A stretch of 64,000 nucleotides of DNA from CAZPRY01 sp964589175 (GTDB lineage: Bacteria; Fidelibacterota; UBA2242). A program made the translations under genes and the position numbers. The notes under the pieces are model-generated. The model saw only the letters and a list, made by a program, of their open reading frames with translations. It did no database searches and was not told the DNA's origin. The stretch is from the NCBI GenBank assembly GCA_964589175.1, contig CAZPRY010000007.1, forward strand, positions 1 through 64,000, in the 5' to 3' direction. This document shows positions 7,866 through 16,655 of the stretch, piece by piece (position 1 is the first letter of the stretch; each line of letters begins with the position of its first letter).

Positions 7866-8732
7866 ATGGCAGCCTTACGCATCGGCACCTGCAGCTGGAA
7901 ATATGATTCCTGGCGAGGATTGGTCTATTCCGCCGCGGATAAGAACAATTACCTGAGGGAATACGCACAGGTCTACGATACGGTCGAGATCGATCAGTGG
8001 TTCTGGTCGCTTTTCGGTAACGATAACGTCGTTCTGCCCCGCCCGGAGGTGGTGCAGGATTACGCCGCATCCGTCGGAGATAATTTCCGCTTCTCGATCA
8101 AAGTCCCGAACAGCATCACCCTGACCCATTTCTATAATAAGGGCAAAGGAAACGCGCTACAGCCCAATCCGCACTTTTTATCGACGGCGATTTTCGATCG
8201 ATTCATCCATTCACTCCAGCCTCTGCATAGTAAAATCGGCGTGCTGATCTGCCAATTCGAATACCTGAACCGTCAGAAAATGGCCTCGCCGGCGCTCTTC
8301 CTGGATTCGCTTCGGAATTTTTTCCAAAACGTGACGGCGCCCTTTCCTATCGCCATCGAAACCCGCAATCCGAATTACCTGAACCAACAATATTTCGAAT
8401 TTCTCAACGAAAACGGCTTGTATCATTGCTTCGTGGAGGGTTATTATATGCCGCCGGTTTTTGAGGTATTTCGAAAATTCGGCGACTATCTGCGCGACCT
8501 GACCGTCATCCGGTTGATGGGGCCCGACCGTCAGGGAATCGAGGCGAAAAGTCAAAAGCGCTGGGACCGCATCCTCGAGCCGCAGGACGCCGCCCTTGAA
8601 GCTCTCGCACAGATGATCGATGAACTGATGCATAAAAACCTGCGGATTTTTATCAACGTCAACAACCATTTCGAAGGCTCGGCGCCGCTTACCATCCGGC
8701 GCATCCGCGCCCTGCTGGAAAACAGGCGTTGA
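7866..8732 (+). CDS. DUF72 (YecE-like) family protein
   Basis: 288 residues. The N-terminus LRIGTCSWKYDSWRGLVYS and the following TVEIDQWFWSLFG are the hallmark opening of DUF72, a TIM-barrel-like family of unknown reaction whose members look like divergent metal-dependent hydrolases or isomerases. Later family segments are FRFSIKVPNSITLTH and FPIAIETRNPNYL (the latter corresponding to the usual AVEFR strand). No signal peptide, so cytosolic. It starts 20 bases after phoH and is followed after 24 bases by a methyltransferase, so the three may form an operon. The function of this family is not established. Confidence 0.85.
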   Translation: MAALRIGTCSWKYDSWRGLVYSAADKNNYLREYAQVYDTVEIDQWFWSLFGNDNVVLPRPEVVQDYAASVGDNFRFSIKVPNSITLTHFYNKGKGNALQPNPHFLSTAIFDRFIHSLQPLHSKIGVLICQFEYLNRQKMASPALFLDSLRNFFQNVTAPFPIAIETRNPNYLNQQYFEFLNENGLYHCFVEGYYMPPVFEVFRKFGDYLRDLTVIRLMGPDRQGIEAKSQKRWDRILEPQDAALEALAQMIDELMHKNLRIFINVNNHFEGSAPLTIRRIRALLENRR

Positions 8733-8756
8733 TATCCGGGACCTGGAAAGGATACT

Positions 8757-9599
8757 ATGAACTTACTCGACCTGATCCGGCGCGATGATATCGAAGATTG
8801 GCCGGCGAACGCCAAACCGGTGCCCTGGGAAGATCGCGGTTTCTCCGAGAGAATGCTCCGGGAGCACCTCTCGCAGGAGCACGATGTCGGCACGCGCCGT
8901 AAAACGATCGTCGAAAAACAGGCCAGCTGGGTGCACAGCACACTCCTGGCCGGGCATCGCACCCGCATCCTTGACCTTGGCTGCGGTCCCGGTCTCTATT
9001 CGCATGAATTCGCGCAACTCGGCCATCAGCCGATCGGTATCGATTACTCGCCGGCCTCGATTGACTTTGCGCGCCGGGTCGCCAAAGCCCAAAAACTGCG
9101 TTGCGAATTTCGTCTGGAAGACTTCCTCTCGGCAGAATACGGCCAGGGCTTTGGACTGGCGCTGCTGACCTTCGGCGATCTCAATACTTTCATTCCGGAC
9201 GACGGACGGCGCATTCTGACAAAAATCTATCAATCGCTGGCCCCGCGCGGGATGCTGCTGCTCGAACCGCTCAGCTTCGCCGCCGTTGAAAAAATCGGCA
9301 ACCAGGAATCCAGCTGGTATTCGGAGGAAGCCGGTATTTTCGCCGCTGAGCCGCATATCTGTCTCGAGGAGTGCGATTGGGACCCGGAAGAGAAGACGGC
9401 CGCCGTGCACTACTATATTCTACACGCCGCGCAACCGGAAATCGATTATTACCTTCAGAAGTATTATGCTTTCAGTGATGACGAACTGCAGAAGACTTTA
9501 CTGGAGACCGGCTTTTCAACGGTGGAATTTTATCCCGGTTTCACGCAGACTAAAAGCGATTTCGACGACGACCTGATCGCCCTGGTCGCCCGTAAGTAA
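8757..9599 (+). CDS. Class I SAM-dependent methyltransferase
   Basis: 280 residues. A Rossmann-type SAM-binding motif I (RILDLGCGPGLYSHEFAQLG) lies near residues 70-90, followed by the acidic end of strand 2 (PIGIDYSPASIDFARR) and a strand-4 region (FGLALLTFGDLNTF). The N-terminal 60 residues include W-E-D-R-G-F-S-E-R-M, a pattern seen in small-molecule methyltransferases of this type. The C-terminal half is an alpha/beta substrate domain with an HxxxxE-like LEECDWDPEEK segment. Substrate cannot be read from sequence. It converges with the P-loop gene at 9616, separated by only 16 bases. Confidence 0.85.
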   Translation: MNLLDLIRRDDIEDWPANAKPVPWEDRGFSERMLREHLSQEHDVGTRRKTIVEKQASWVHSTLLAGHRTRILDLGCGPGLYSHEFAQLGHQPIGIDYSPASIDFARRVAKAQKLRCEFRLEDFLSAEYGQGFGLALLTFGDLNTFIPDDGRRILTKIYQSLAPRGMLLLEPLSFAAVEKIGNQESSWYSEEAGIFAAEPHICLEECDWDPEEKTAAVHYYILHAAQPEIDYYLQKYYAFSDDELQKTLLETGFSTVEFYPGFTQTKSDFDDDLIALVARK

Positions 9600-9615
9600 T
9601 ATTCCGCCGAAGGCC

Positions 9616-11379
9616 CTATTTCCCTTTTCGGGAAATCATCTCCAGGAGCGCCGTTGCAGCGGCCCTGGGGCCCTCGCTCTCATATCCGGGCACGCCCAGG
9701 CGCGTGCGAATCTGGCCGACACACAGACCGCGCTTGAAAAACTCACCGAAAAATCTCTCGGCAATTTCATCATGTAGATGCCGGTTTTGGGGCGGCCCGA
9801 AGATATTGGCGAAATAGGAATGCACCAGCCCCGTGCGGGTGGTCGTACCCTTGCTCATTACGGCTCCTTCGCGGAACACCCGCAAGGCATCGCCGGCGCT
9901 ATCGAACTTCTCCAGGATCGGATGATCCTCATCTATATCTTCGTAGTTATTGACGTACAGGACAAAATCTATCGCACAGCCTTTGGTAATGGTGGCAAAG
10001 GTCGTAACCGGCAGAACGATCCGGGCGTTGACCCGGTTCGGATTCATGATAATCGCGCGGTCCAGCTGACCGAAAGCGTAACCCGGCTGCAGGTCGTCCA
10101 GGCGCAGGAAAGCCCCGGTCTCCGTACCGAAGCCCCGCACAGCTCCATCGGCAGCCAGTTCGATCGAACCCATATCATCGGCGATGATGGTCAAATCCTT
10201 GATTTCTTCTTCCCCGATCAGGCGCAGGGCTTCGAGGGATTCGGACTTCCCCGCCCCGCTATCGCCAATCATCAGAACCGTGGCCTCGCTGTCGTTTCTT
10301 AATAATATTTTAACGAGTGCGCCGTGGAAGGGCAGGTTTCCCCGCTTCATGATTTTTATATTGTGCAAGGTCAGGATCATTTTCTTCAGGTAACCGAAAT
10401 AGGCAAACTCATCGCCGTTCGGCACAGCCCCCACCAGCAGATCGTTTGCTTCGTCTTCGTAATAAACCGTCGGAAACTCCGCCAATCCGGCCAACGCTGC
10501 GCCATCAACGCCGTAGCAGTAAATCGCATCCGGCTTGCGCAGTAAATCCTCATCCTCCGCCAGTTCGAACAGGTTGCTGAGACCGAAGCCGATCTCGTAA
10601 AAGCGTTCATGAAAATAAACCAGGATCAGCAGTTCGCCGACCTTCGCCGGGAAACACAGCCATTCGTCCTTATTGATCTGCACCCGTTTGAGCGGATTTT
10701 CATAAACCCGAACGAACTGGCCCTTGCGCTTGTTCATCGGGGGGTCAAAAATAAGCGGCGGATAGAGCAGCACCTGCCGGATCACAAAGACATCGTTCAG
10801 TTGCGTATACTCGTTGCGGAAAGTGTCTCGCGGAACCGGCTTGGCGATGGTTGCGATTTCGGCCCCGGCATGGACCTGGCGATAGACATTGGGGTGCTTT
10901 TGGGTCAGGTTTTCCTCAATATCACGATAGGCCTGGCGCACGAGATGCATCAGCCGCTCAACGGTCGAGTTGAAGGTACGATAGGGCCGCTGGTCGAGAG
11001 CTTCGTCTTCCGAATCGCAAATTACAAAACGGTCGAAGCTTCTCCAGAAGTTGTACAGTTGTTCGATCAGTTCGCTGAGCAGCGCCTTGTCCGCGAAAAA
11101 AACCTCAGACCCCTTGACGACGTTGGGAACCATATCGGCTTCCAGTTTGGCCAGGTAACGCAGGGCTTCGATAAAGCGGTCGATCGACTCATCGGTGATG
11201 GCCGCTTCGCCGAAAACTCCGGCCAGCGGTAATTGCTTGCGGCGTACCCGCTCCAGGAAGCGCCGGACAACCTCCTGCAGCAACTCCGTCTGAAACAATT
11301 CATCGACGGATTCCACGACCCGGTCCTTGACGCGAATGATAATCTTATTTTCTTCTATGCTGAATGATGCGGAATTCAT
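9616..11379 (-). CDS. PEP carboxykinase/HPr kinase-like P-loop protein
   Basis: 587 residues from the ATG at 11379 (preceded by GAGAGG; a further 17 upstream codons are open). The C-terminal half holds a kinase-type P-loop MIGDSGAGKSESLEAL near residue 372, then LTIIADDMGSIEL and FGTETGAFLRLDDL, a layout shared by ATP-dependent PEP carboxykinase and HPr kinase/phosphorylase. NPNRVNARIVLPVT and YFANIFG follow. The N-terminal 300 residues are a separate helical region. It is annotated as PEPCK-like in my recollection of related genomes, but the catalytic set is not identical to true PckA, so a gluconeogenic role should not be assumed. A hairpin at 9618-9636 overlaps the stop codon. Divergent from the DUF3783 gene. 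Confidence 0.65.
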   Translation of the reverse strand: MNSASFSIEENKIIIRVKDRVVESVDELFQTELLQEVVRRFLERVRRKQLPLAGVFGEAAITDESIDRFIEALRYLAKLEADMVPNVVKGSEVFFADKALLSELIEQLYNFWRSFDRFVICDSEDEALDQRPYRTFNSTVERLMHLVRQAYRDIEENLTQKHPNVYRQVHAGAEIATIAKPVPRDTFRNEYTQLNDVFVIRQVLLYPPLIFDPPMNKRKGQFVRVYENPLKRVQINKDEWLCFPAKVGELLILVYFHERFYEIGFGLSNLFELAEDEDLLRKPDAIYCYGVDGAALAGLAEFPTVYYEDEANDLLVGAVPNGDEFAYFGYLKKMILTLHNIKIMKRGNLPFHGALVKILLRNDSEATVLMIGDSGAGKSESLEALRLIGEEEIKDLTIIADDMGSIELAADGAVRGFGTETGAFLRLDDLQPGYAFGQLDRAIIMNPNRVNARIVLPVTTFATITKGCAIDFVLYVNNYEDIDEDHPILEKFDSAGDALRVFREGAVMSKGTTTRTGLVHSYFANIFGPPQNRHLHDEIAERFFGEFFKRGLCVGQIRTRLGVPGYESEGPRAAATALLEMISRKGK

Positions 11380-11553
11380 ACGAACCTCTCGAATAAAACG
11401 TTTAGGGCTAAATTTAGCATTCGTCCTCAAAGAAACAACGTTCCACGAAATAAAATCCCGTAAAAAGCGACATTCCCGATAAAAATTACGTGAAACAGAT
11501 GACTATTTGCCTGAAAGCAGGTATATTTGCAGCAATTGACACCGGAGATAAAC

Positions 11554-12009
11554 ATGCCAAACGGAAAGATGACCCAGGTCGGAAATTCCCGGAATCAACT
11601 TTACGGACCGCGCAAATTGCTGGTTTGCGGTTATGCGCCGAAAGACCAGGAACGCCTTCTGAACCTGCTCGATGAGGAAAAGCTGGAAGCCCTGCCTGTT
11701 ATTTTTATCAGCAAGGGAAATCAGGGCCGGACGCTGCAGGAACTGCTGGCCTTCGAAGACTACTCGGGGCTGGACCAAAAATCCAGCCTGCCCCGCACAC
11801 TGATTATGTCCGGTCTAACCGAAAAGGAATTGCATCAATTGATGATTGCCTATCGCAAATCGGGGATGGCGCCGCAGATGTGGGCTACCCTGACACCGAT
11901 TTCCGAAAACTGGGTTTTGCGCAATTTACTGAAAGAGCTCCAGGCCGAAAATGCGGCTATGCGCCGGCGGCAGGCTGGCCAAAATGCCCGAATACATGAT
12001 CCGGGATAA
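11554..12009 (+). CDS. DUF3783-family protein
   Basis: 151 residues from the ATG at 11554, which follows GGAGATAAAC; an upstream frame start at 11527 has no such site. The protein begins with a small alpha/beta domain (KLLVCGYAPKDQERLLNLL, PVIFISKG) and then shows the DUF3783 pattern: TLIMSGLTEKELHQLMIAYRK followed by LTPISENWVLRNLLKELQ. DUF3783 proteins have no known activity. The gene ends 16 bases before the corrinoid adenosyltransferase and shares its strand, so co-transcription is likely, which may hint at a cofactor-related role. No membrane segment or signal peptide. Confidence 0.75.
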   Translation: MPNGKMTQVGNSRNQLYGPRKLLVCGYAPKDQERLLNLLDEEKLEALPVIFISKGNQGRTLQELLAFEDYSGLDQKSSLPRTLIMSGLTEKELHQLMIAYRKSGMAPQMWATLTPISENWVLRNLLKELQAENAAMRRRQAGQNARIHDPG

Positions 12010-12025
12010 AAGCGAGGTGACAGGT

Positions 12026-12541
12026 ATGCACGGATATGTTCAGGTCTATACCGGCGACGGAAAAGGCAAAACCACCGCCGCCCTGGGACTGGCGCTGCGG
12101 GCCAGCGGGGCCGGGCTTAAGGTTTTTATCGGCCAGTTCGCCAAGGGGCAGGAATACAGCGAAATCAAAATCCTGCGCGAGAAATTCGACAATATTATCG
12201 TCCGGCAATACGGTCGCGACTGCTTCATCGTGAACGCACCCAAACAGGAAGATATCGACCTGGCGCGCGCCGGGCTGGCTGAAGTTCGCGAGGCGATTCT
12301 GTCCGGCGCATACGATCTGGTCATTCTGGATGAGATCAACATCGCAATTTATTTCAAACTGTTCGGCGTCGAGGACGTCCTCGAATTGATCCGCGAAAAA
12401 CCGGAGCAAGTCGAACTGGTGCTCACCGGCCGCAAAGCCGATCCGCAGATCATCGCCGCCGCCGACCTTGTGACCGAGATGAAAGAGATCAAACATTATT
12501 ATCAGAAGGGTGTGGCGGCCCGCACGGGTATTGAATCATAA
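12026..12541 (+). CDS. cobO: Corrinoid adenosyltransferase, CobA/CobO/BtuR type
   Basis: 171 residues; the ATG at 12026 is preceded by GCGAGGTG. The enzyme transfers the adenosyl group from ATP to cob(I)alamin to make coenzyme B12. The diagnostic P-loop GDGKGKTTAALG is at residues 10-21, followed by VFIGQFAKG, a VILDEINIAI Walker B strand and a VLTGRKADP segment, the normal order for this family. It is slightly short compared with the roughly 190-200 residues of enterobacterial BtuR because it lacks the N-terminal extension. No cobalamin riboswitch was recognised upstream, and no other B12 genes lie in the window, so it may serve in salvage. Confidence 0.93.
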   Translation: MHGYVQVYTGDGKGKTTAALGLALRASGAGLKVFIGQFAKGQEYSEIKILREKFDNIIVRQYGRDCFIVNAPKQEDIDLARAGLAEVREAILSGAYDLVILDEINIAIYFKLFGVEDVLELIREKPEQVELVLTGRKADPQIIAAADLVTEMKEIKHYYQKGVAARTGIES

Positions 12542-12842
12542 TGAAAATCGAAATCCGCACTGGCTATCAAAATGGCTTTCCCGGACACTCGCCCGTACAC
12601 GCCATCTGCGGAAAATCACATCACTTCCTTTGCGTAACCGGTTCTACGTATTTCATTTAGATTTCCCGGACTGAATGGAAGCAGGACCGCCTTACTGAGA
12701 ATACTGGATTTTTACCCATCATCTGAAAATCATAGAAAACAGGCGCAGGATACGCGCAATCAACGACGGTGATTCTCTGAACAAGCAAAAGCCCCCCGAC
12801 GTTTCCGCCGGGAGGCCTTTACCGCTTCTCGATGTTTTCCCG
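12542..12842. other. Convergent intergenic region
   Basis: About 300 bases between the cobO stop and the Spy-like gene end. Only the terminator hairpin at 12788-12820 is visible; no gene or RNA is supported. Confidence 0.5.
12788..12820. terminator. Probable bidirectional rho-independent terminator
   Basis: An imperfect GC-rich hairpin flanked by A and T runs: AAAGCCCCCCGACG pairs with CGCCGGGAGGCCTTT, with one bulge and two mismatches. It lies between the convergent cobO and Spy-like genes and could serve both. Confidence 0.5.
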
Positions 12843-13376
12843 TCACTCTTCGTCTATATCGGGGTCATCGTCGGGTCTGAAACCACCCATCGGACAGGGT
12901 TGGTCGTGATCGCCATGCGGTCCGCGTTTCATCATCCTGCGTTCGCCGCGTCTTCCCATCATGCCCTTCTTCATACCGACCTGCATCCGAAATTCCTGCA
13001 TGATCTTTTTCTGCTCGGCAGTCAGAATTTTGGCGCTTTCCATGCGGTGCCTGATACGCATTTCAAACAGTTTACCGCGAATCTCGTTCACTTTGGCAAT
13101 CTGCGCATCGATCTGCTTGGCGGCCGCATCTTTCACGAGCAGCTCTTCCAATTCCAGGCGGGCTACTTTCAGATCCGCCTGCATGGGAATCTGCTTCTTC
13201 TCGAGGGCGAGCTTCAACGCATGCATTTGTTCTTTCTGCGCGTCCGTCAGCTGGAGTTTTGCCCCCATGTAGGGGCCGGGCATATTATGCTTGTCCTTCA
13301 TCGGTCCCGGCTGCGCCGTCAGTACCAGGGTCGGGATTGCCGCCAGCAATACGAGCATTGCTATACTCTTCTTCAT
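12843..13376 (-). CDS. Spy/CpxP-like periplasmic protein, Met/His-rich tail
   Basis: 177 residues with a cleavable signal peptide (MKKSIAMLVLLAAIPTLVLTA). The mature part carries the two LTXXQ-type motifs of the Spy/CpxP/CnrX family, LTDAQKEQ near 43 and LTAEQKK near 118, separated by long helices, so it should form a cradle-shaped dimer that chaperones periplasmic proteins or senses metal. The C-terminus is rich in Met, His and Asp (GMKKGMMGRRGERRMMKRG, HGDHDQPCPMGG), suggestive of copper or other metal binding; this is inference. It is last in the ECF sigma operon, two bases after the preceding gene. Confidence 0.82.
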   Translation of the reverse strand: MKKSIAMLVLLAAIPTLVLTAQPGPMKDKHNMPGPYMGAKLQLTDAQKEQMHALKLALEKKQIPMQADLKVARLELEELLVKDAAAKQIDAQIAKVNEIRGKLFEMRIRHRMESAKILTAEQKKIMQEFRMQVGMKKGMMGRRGERRMMKRGPHGDHDQPCPMGGFRPDDDPDIDEE

Positions 13377-13378
13377 GA

Positions 13379-13885
13379 TTAATTTCTCCTTCTGGATTGA
13401 GGACCCATCGGGCGATCCTCGGGGTTTAACATTTTCATCAAACGATTTCTGAAATTGCTGTCAAAGATGATGAATTTCATCTGCTGTTCCGGGGTCAGAA
13501 CATCCGACAGATCAAGAATAAATTTCTGCTTTTTATCGATAATCCTCTTCTCGAAATCGGTCATCTGTTGCGTATATTTCCTGACGTCTTCCTGGCTGAT
13601 CCGGTCAGCCTCACGCTCAATCTTCTCATTGATCCGGCGAATGATCTCGCGCTGGCCCTCCTGATCGGAGCGGATGGACTTTTCATATTCACGCAGTTTC
13701 GGGAAGAACAGCACGGACTGATCCGAACTGAGTTCCAGGAATTCCGTCATCTTCCAGATACGCAGACTCTCCATGCGCTCGCGCCTTTCCGGGTTCATGG
13801 GCTTGAAGTCGTCCTGCCCAAACAGGCCGTTTGCCATCAGAACCAGCGCCAACAAAGTATAAACGGGTTTAGTCATTTTCATCAT
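13379..13885 (-). CDS. Spy/CpxP-like periplasmic protein
   Basis: 168 residues with a signal peptide (MMKMTKPVYTLLALVLMANGLFG). The mature protein is almost entirely helical, with LELSSDQSVLFFPKLREYE and a distal LTPEQQMKFIIFD motif that matches the second LTXXQ repeat of Spy-type proteins; the first repeat is degenerate. It lacks the Met/His tail of its downstream neighbour. The gene lies 14 bases after the anti-sigma gene and two bases before the second Spy-like gene, so these two are presumably made together when the sigma factor is active. A sensor role modulating the anti-sigma factor, as CnrX does for CnrH, is an analogy and not shown. Confidence 0.75.
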   Translation of the reverse strand: MMKMTKPVYTLLALVLMANGLFGQDDFKPMNPERRERMESLRIWKMTEFLELSSDQSVLFFPKLREYEKSIRSDQEGQREIIRRINEKIEREADRISQEDVRKYTQQMTDFEKRIIDKKQKFILDLSDVLTPEQQMKFIIFDSNFRNRLMKMLNPEDRPMGPQSRRRN

Positions 13886-13899
13886 CCCAGGTCCTCGTC

Positions 13900-14505
13900 T
13901 TATATCACTTCCTTTTTCATCTGTTCGATCAACTGGTCAAATTCACTCTCGTCCAGGCCCTGCGTAGCCAGAATGTAATCATCCATCCCCGGTAAAACCG
14001 GTTCATCGAGCACAAATTTCAGCGCTTCGGCCTGCAGTTCATCCCGGGCCTCCTCCAGGTTTCCGACGTCGCTGCTCTCGCCGTTGAGGTAAAGCGGATC
14101 GCTGAAATAGCCCGTATTGGTCATTTCCGCAAAGGTCGCCGTGCCCTCCAGCTCCGCAAGAAAATTTCCCGCTCCGCTATCCGCATCATGCAGAATCGAA
14201 AAGGCGATAAGAACTACAGCGGCCAGGGAGGCCAGCGCCGGAACGGACCATAGTCGGCGGCGGGCCCGTTTGCCACGGGCGGCTATCCTGGCGTTGATGC
14301 GAACGACGAGGTCACTGGCATACGCGACAGGCACTTCCACCCGATCGACCGCCAGCATTGATTGAATCCGGCCGATCTGCCCGGTGTATTCGCAACAAGC
14401 CGGACACAACTCTAAATGAGCGCGGATTGCGGTCATTTCAGCCGCCGCAAGATCCCCTGAAATCATCAGCGGAATCAGGTTTTCATATTGTTTACAGGGC
14501 CGCAT
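13900..14505 (-). CDS. Zinc-finger transmembrane anti-sigma factor
   Basis: 201 residues. The N-terminal 45 residues form a ZAS/zf-HC2 anti-sigma domain with the H-x3-C-x2-C signature (His30, Cys34, Cys37), expected to hold the ECF sigma factor inactive in the cytosol. A single transmembrane helix follows at about 86-104 (WSVPALASLAAVVLIAFSIL), leaving a roughly 95-residue acidic periplasmic domain. It overlaps the sigma gene by 14 bases, so the two are translationally coupled. Release probably depends on an envelope signal; no dedicated site protease is encoded nearby. Confidence 0.88.
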   Translation of the reverse strand: MRPCKQYENLIPLMISGDLAAAEMTAIRAHLELCPACCEYTGQIGRIQSMLAVDRVEVPVAYASDLVVRINARIAARGKRARRRLWSVPALASLAAVVLIAFSILHDADSGAGNFLAELEGTATFAEMTNTGYFSDPLYLNGESSDVGNLEEARDELQAEALKFVLDEPVLPGMDDYILATQGLDESEFDQLIEQMKKEVI

Positions 14506-15091
14506 AATCGACCCCCATTCCCGCTAAAATTTGGCGTAAATTGCCGAGTGCATGCGAGTAGTTCACCTTGGCTGAATTCTCCGTGGATTCCATAATCGCC
14601 GCCACCTCCCTGAAGCTCAATTCCTGAAAGGAGCGCAACATTACAACCATCTGCTGTTTAGGGGGCAGTTTCGCAATCGCCTGCCTCAGCACGCTATTGC
14701 GCTGTTCATTTTCCGGTTCGATGCTCGCAGAGAACCAATGCTCGATTTTCTCGATTCCCAGACCCTGGCGGAGTTTCTGCCGGCGGAGATAATTCAAGCC
14801 CGTGTTCATCGCGATACGATAGATCCAGGTGTAAATCGAAGATTGCTGTTTAAATTGCGGCAGGTTTTTGTACACTTTAATAAAAGTCTCCTGGGTCAGA
14901 TCGTCCGCTTCGTCGTGGGAACTGACCATGCGGCGGAACAGGCCATATATTTTTTCATGATTTTCATAGACCAGGTGATTAAATCGGATTTCATTTTCGG
15001 ACTTCGCTTCATTTCGATTCAATTCGAACGGATCCTTTTGTCGGCCTTTTGACAATCCCGGCTCCGAAAAAGTTAAATTCATCTTACCCAT
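14492..15091 (-). CDS. ECF (extracytoplasmic function) RNA polymerase sigma factor
   Basis: 199 residues. Region 2 is clear in EADDLTQETFIKVYKNLPQF and IYTWIYRIAMNTGLNYLRR (core binding and -10 recognition), and region 4 in LPPKQQMVVMLRSFQELSFR and EVAAIMESTENSAKVNYSHA (the -35 helix-turn-helix). Between them is a short linker, as in RpoE-type ECF factors, with no region 1 or 3. Either Met1 or Met4 may be the start; both give the same domains. It is the first gene of a four-gene operon with its anti-sigma factor and two Spy-like proteins, indicating control of an envelope or metal stress response and probably autoregulation. Confidence 0.92.
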   Translation of the reverse strand: MGKMNLTFSEPGLSKGRQKDPFELNRNEAKSENEIRFNHLVYENHEKIYGLFRRMVSSHDEADDLTQETFIKVYKNLPQFKQQSSIYTWIYRIAMNTGLNYLRRQKLRQGLGIEKIEHWFSASIEPENEQRNSVLRQAIAKLPPKQQMVVMLRSFQELSFREVAAIMESTENSAKVNYSHALGNLRQILAGMGVDYAAL

Positions 15092-15283
15092 AATTTTCGC
15101 TATTTATTCGAAAAATTCAAAATCCTCTACCGTTCTTACACTGTTTTAGACAATAATCTCCCCAAAATAATTCCCAGGCAGCGGGTAAATCGTGAAGTCC
15201 GGACAATCCGGTCCGAGCAAATGTCGATAATTATTGATTTTCAGGACTTCAGGATTTAGTTTATCGGAACAAATCGGGGCTTT

Positions 15284-16609
15284 ATGATAAAATCGATATT
15301 GCGCTGGTATTTCAAGACTTCGATCCTGCTGCGGATTTTGTGCGGCTTTCTGATCGGATCGGCCGTGGGCGGCCTGCTCTGGTACATCTCCAGCCGCACC
15401 GGCCGGCCGGTGACCGAAAGCATCATTCCGTATGTATCTCCGTTCGGCACCGTGCTGATCAGTATGCTCAAGATGATCGTGATTCCGATTATTTTCTTCT
15501 CACTTATCACCGGCGCGGCATCACTGCCGATCAAGCGCTTCGGGCGCATCGGTCTGAAAGTGATCGGCTGGTACTTGCTCTGTTCGATACTGGCCGCCAT
15601 TCTGGGAGCATCCCTGGCCGTGCTAATCAATCCAGGCGGGAATTCGCAGCTGGAAGGCTGGCAGGGTATCGTTGAAACGCTCGGAAATCAAACGGATGCT
15701 CTCGCCGAAAAAGCACCGACCGGCGGCAAGCTGGGCGACATTTTTCTCAATATGTTCCGGAACCCTTTCGAAGCCCTCGCCACCAACAATTTCCTGTCCG
15801 TCATTGTCTTCTCGATCCTGTTCGGCCTGGCCATCCGGATCAGCATTGAAGCCGGTGGAGACCGGGCCGAGGTCCGGCGCCTGGAAAAACTTATCGATCT
15901 TTGCATAGCCGCCCGTGATGCGGTATTCAAGATGGTAGACTGGATTCTTGAATATTCGCCGATCGGCGTTCTGGCGCTCTCGATCATGAACTTCGGCCTT
16001 TACGGACCGAAAATCGTCGGACCCTATGTACGCGTAACGCTGGGCATTATTGCCGGTATCCTGGTAATGATGCTGGTCGTCTATCCGATCCTGCTGGCAC
16101 TCGTCACGCGGCGGAATCCCTATAAAATCATGAAAGGGATGGATGAGGCTATTTTAACCGCCTTTATCACCCGCAGCAGCGCCGCAACGCTGCCGGTTTC
16201 CCTGCACGTCACCCAGGAGAAACTCGGCGTGCGCCCGGAACTGGCGTCCTTCTCGCTACCCTTGGGATCGACGATCAACATGGACGGCGTCTGCGTGCAC
16301 CTGCCGATGTTCGCGATTCTGGCAGCCAATATTTTCGGATTGCCGATGACGCTGCCGACGCTGCTGATCCTGGTGATTACGACGGTGCTGGCTTCGATCG
16401 GCGCCGGGGGAGTTCCCGGAGGCAGCCTGATTTTGCTCTTTATCATCCTGCAGGCCATCGGCCTGGACGGCAATCAGATAGCGGTCGTCGTCGCACTGGC
16501 GATGGGGATCAACCCCATTCTGGACATGTTCGAAACCGCCAACAATGTGACCGGGGATATGGTTTGCACCTATGCGGTTGCCTGGCAGGAAGATTTATTC
16601 ACGAAATAA
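15284..16609 (+). CDS. Dicarboxylate/amino acid:cation symporter (DAACS/SDF family)
   Basis: 441 residues, typical for GltP/DctA-type sodium or proton symporters of the inner membrane. About eight membrane helices and two re-entrant loops are predicted. Diagnostic motifs: the serine-rich first hairpin TRSSAATLPVSL, the GSTINMDG motif in helix 7, the second hairpin GAGGVPGGSLIL, and NPILDMFETANNVTGD, where the Asp and Asn/Thr coordinate substrate and cation. The N-terminal part has IPYVSPFGTVLISMLKMIVI as in family members. Substrate choice between C4-dicarboxylates and glutamate/aspartate cannot be settled from sequence. It is divergent from the ECF operon. Confidence 0.93.
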   Translation: MIKSILRWYFKTSILLRILCGFLIGSAVGGLLWYISSRTGRPVTESIIPYVSPFGTVLISMLKMIVIPIIFFSLITGAASLPIKRFGRIGLKVIGWYLLCSILAAILGASLAVLINPGGNSQLEGWQGIVETLGNQTDALAEKAPTGGKLGDIFLNMFRNPFEALATNNFLSVIVFSILFGLAIRISIEAGGDRAEVRRLEKLIDLCIAARDAVFKMVDWILEYSPIGVLALSIMNFGLYGPKIVGPYVRVTLGIIAGILVMMLVVYPILLALVTRRNPYKIMKGMDEAILTAFITRSSAATLPVSLHVTQEKLGVRPELASFSLPLGSTINMDGVCVHLPMFAILAANIFGLPMTLPTLLILVITTVLASIGAGGVPGGSLILLFIILQAIGLDGNQIAVVVALAMGINPILDMFETANNVTGDMVCTYAVAWQEDLFTK

Positions 16610-16655
16610 TGCTAAAATATGTGTAATTTTAGGGGTGAATAAGGAGGATTAAACC

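Noticed and set aside
9618..9636. Terminator between the methyltransferase and PEPCK-like genes
   Set aside because: The hairpin (ATTTCCC/GGGAAAT) is short, overlaps the stop codon region and has no T run; it may be incidental.
11480..11553. Cobalamin riboswitch upstream of the DUF3783-cobO pair
   Set aside because: The leader is under 180 bases in total and shows no B12-box sequence.
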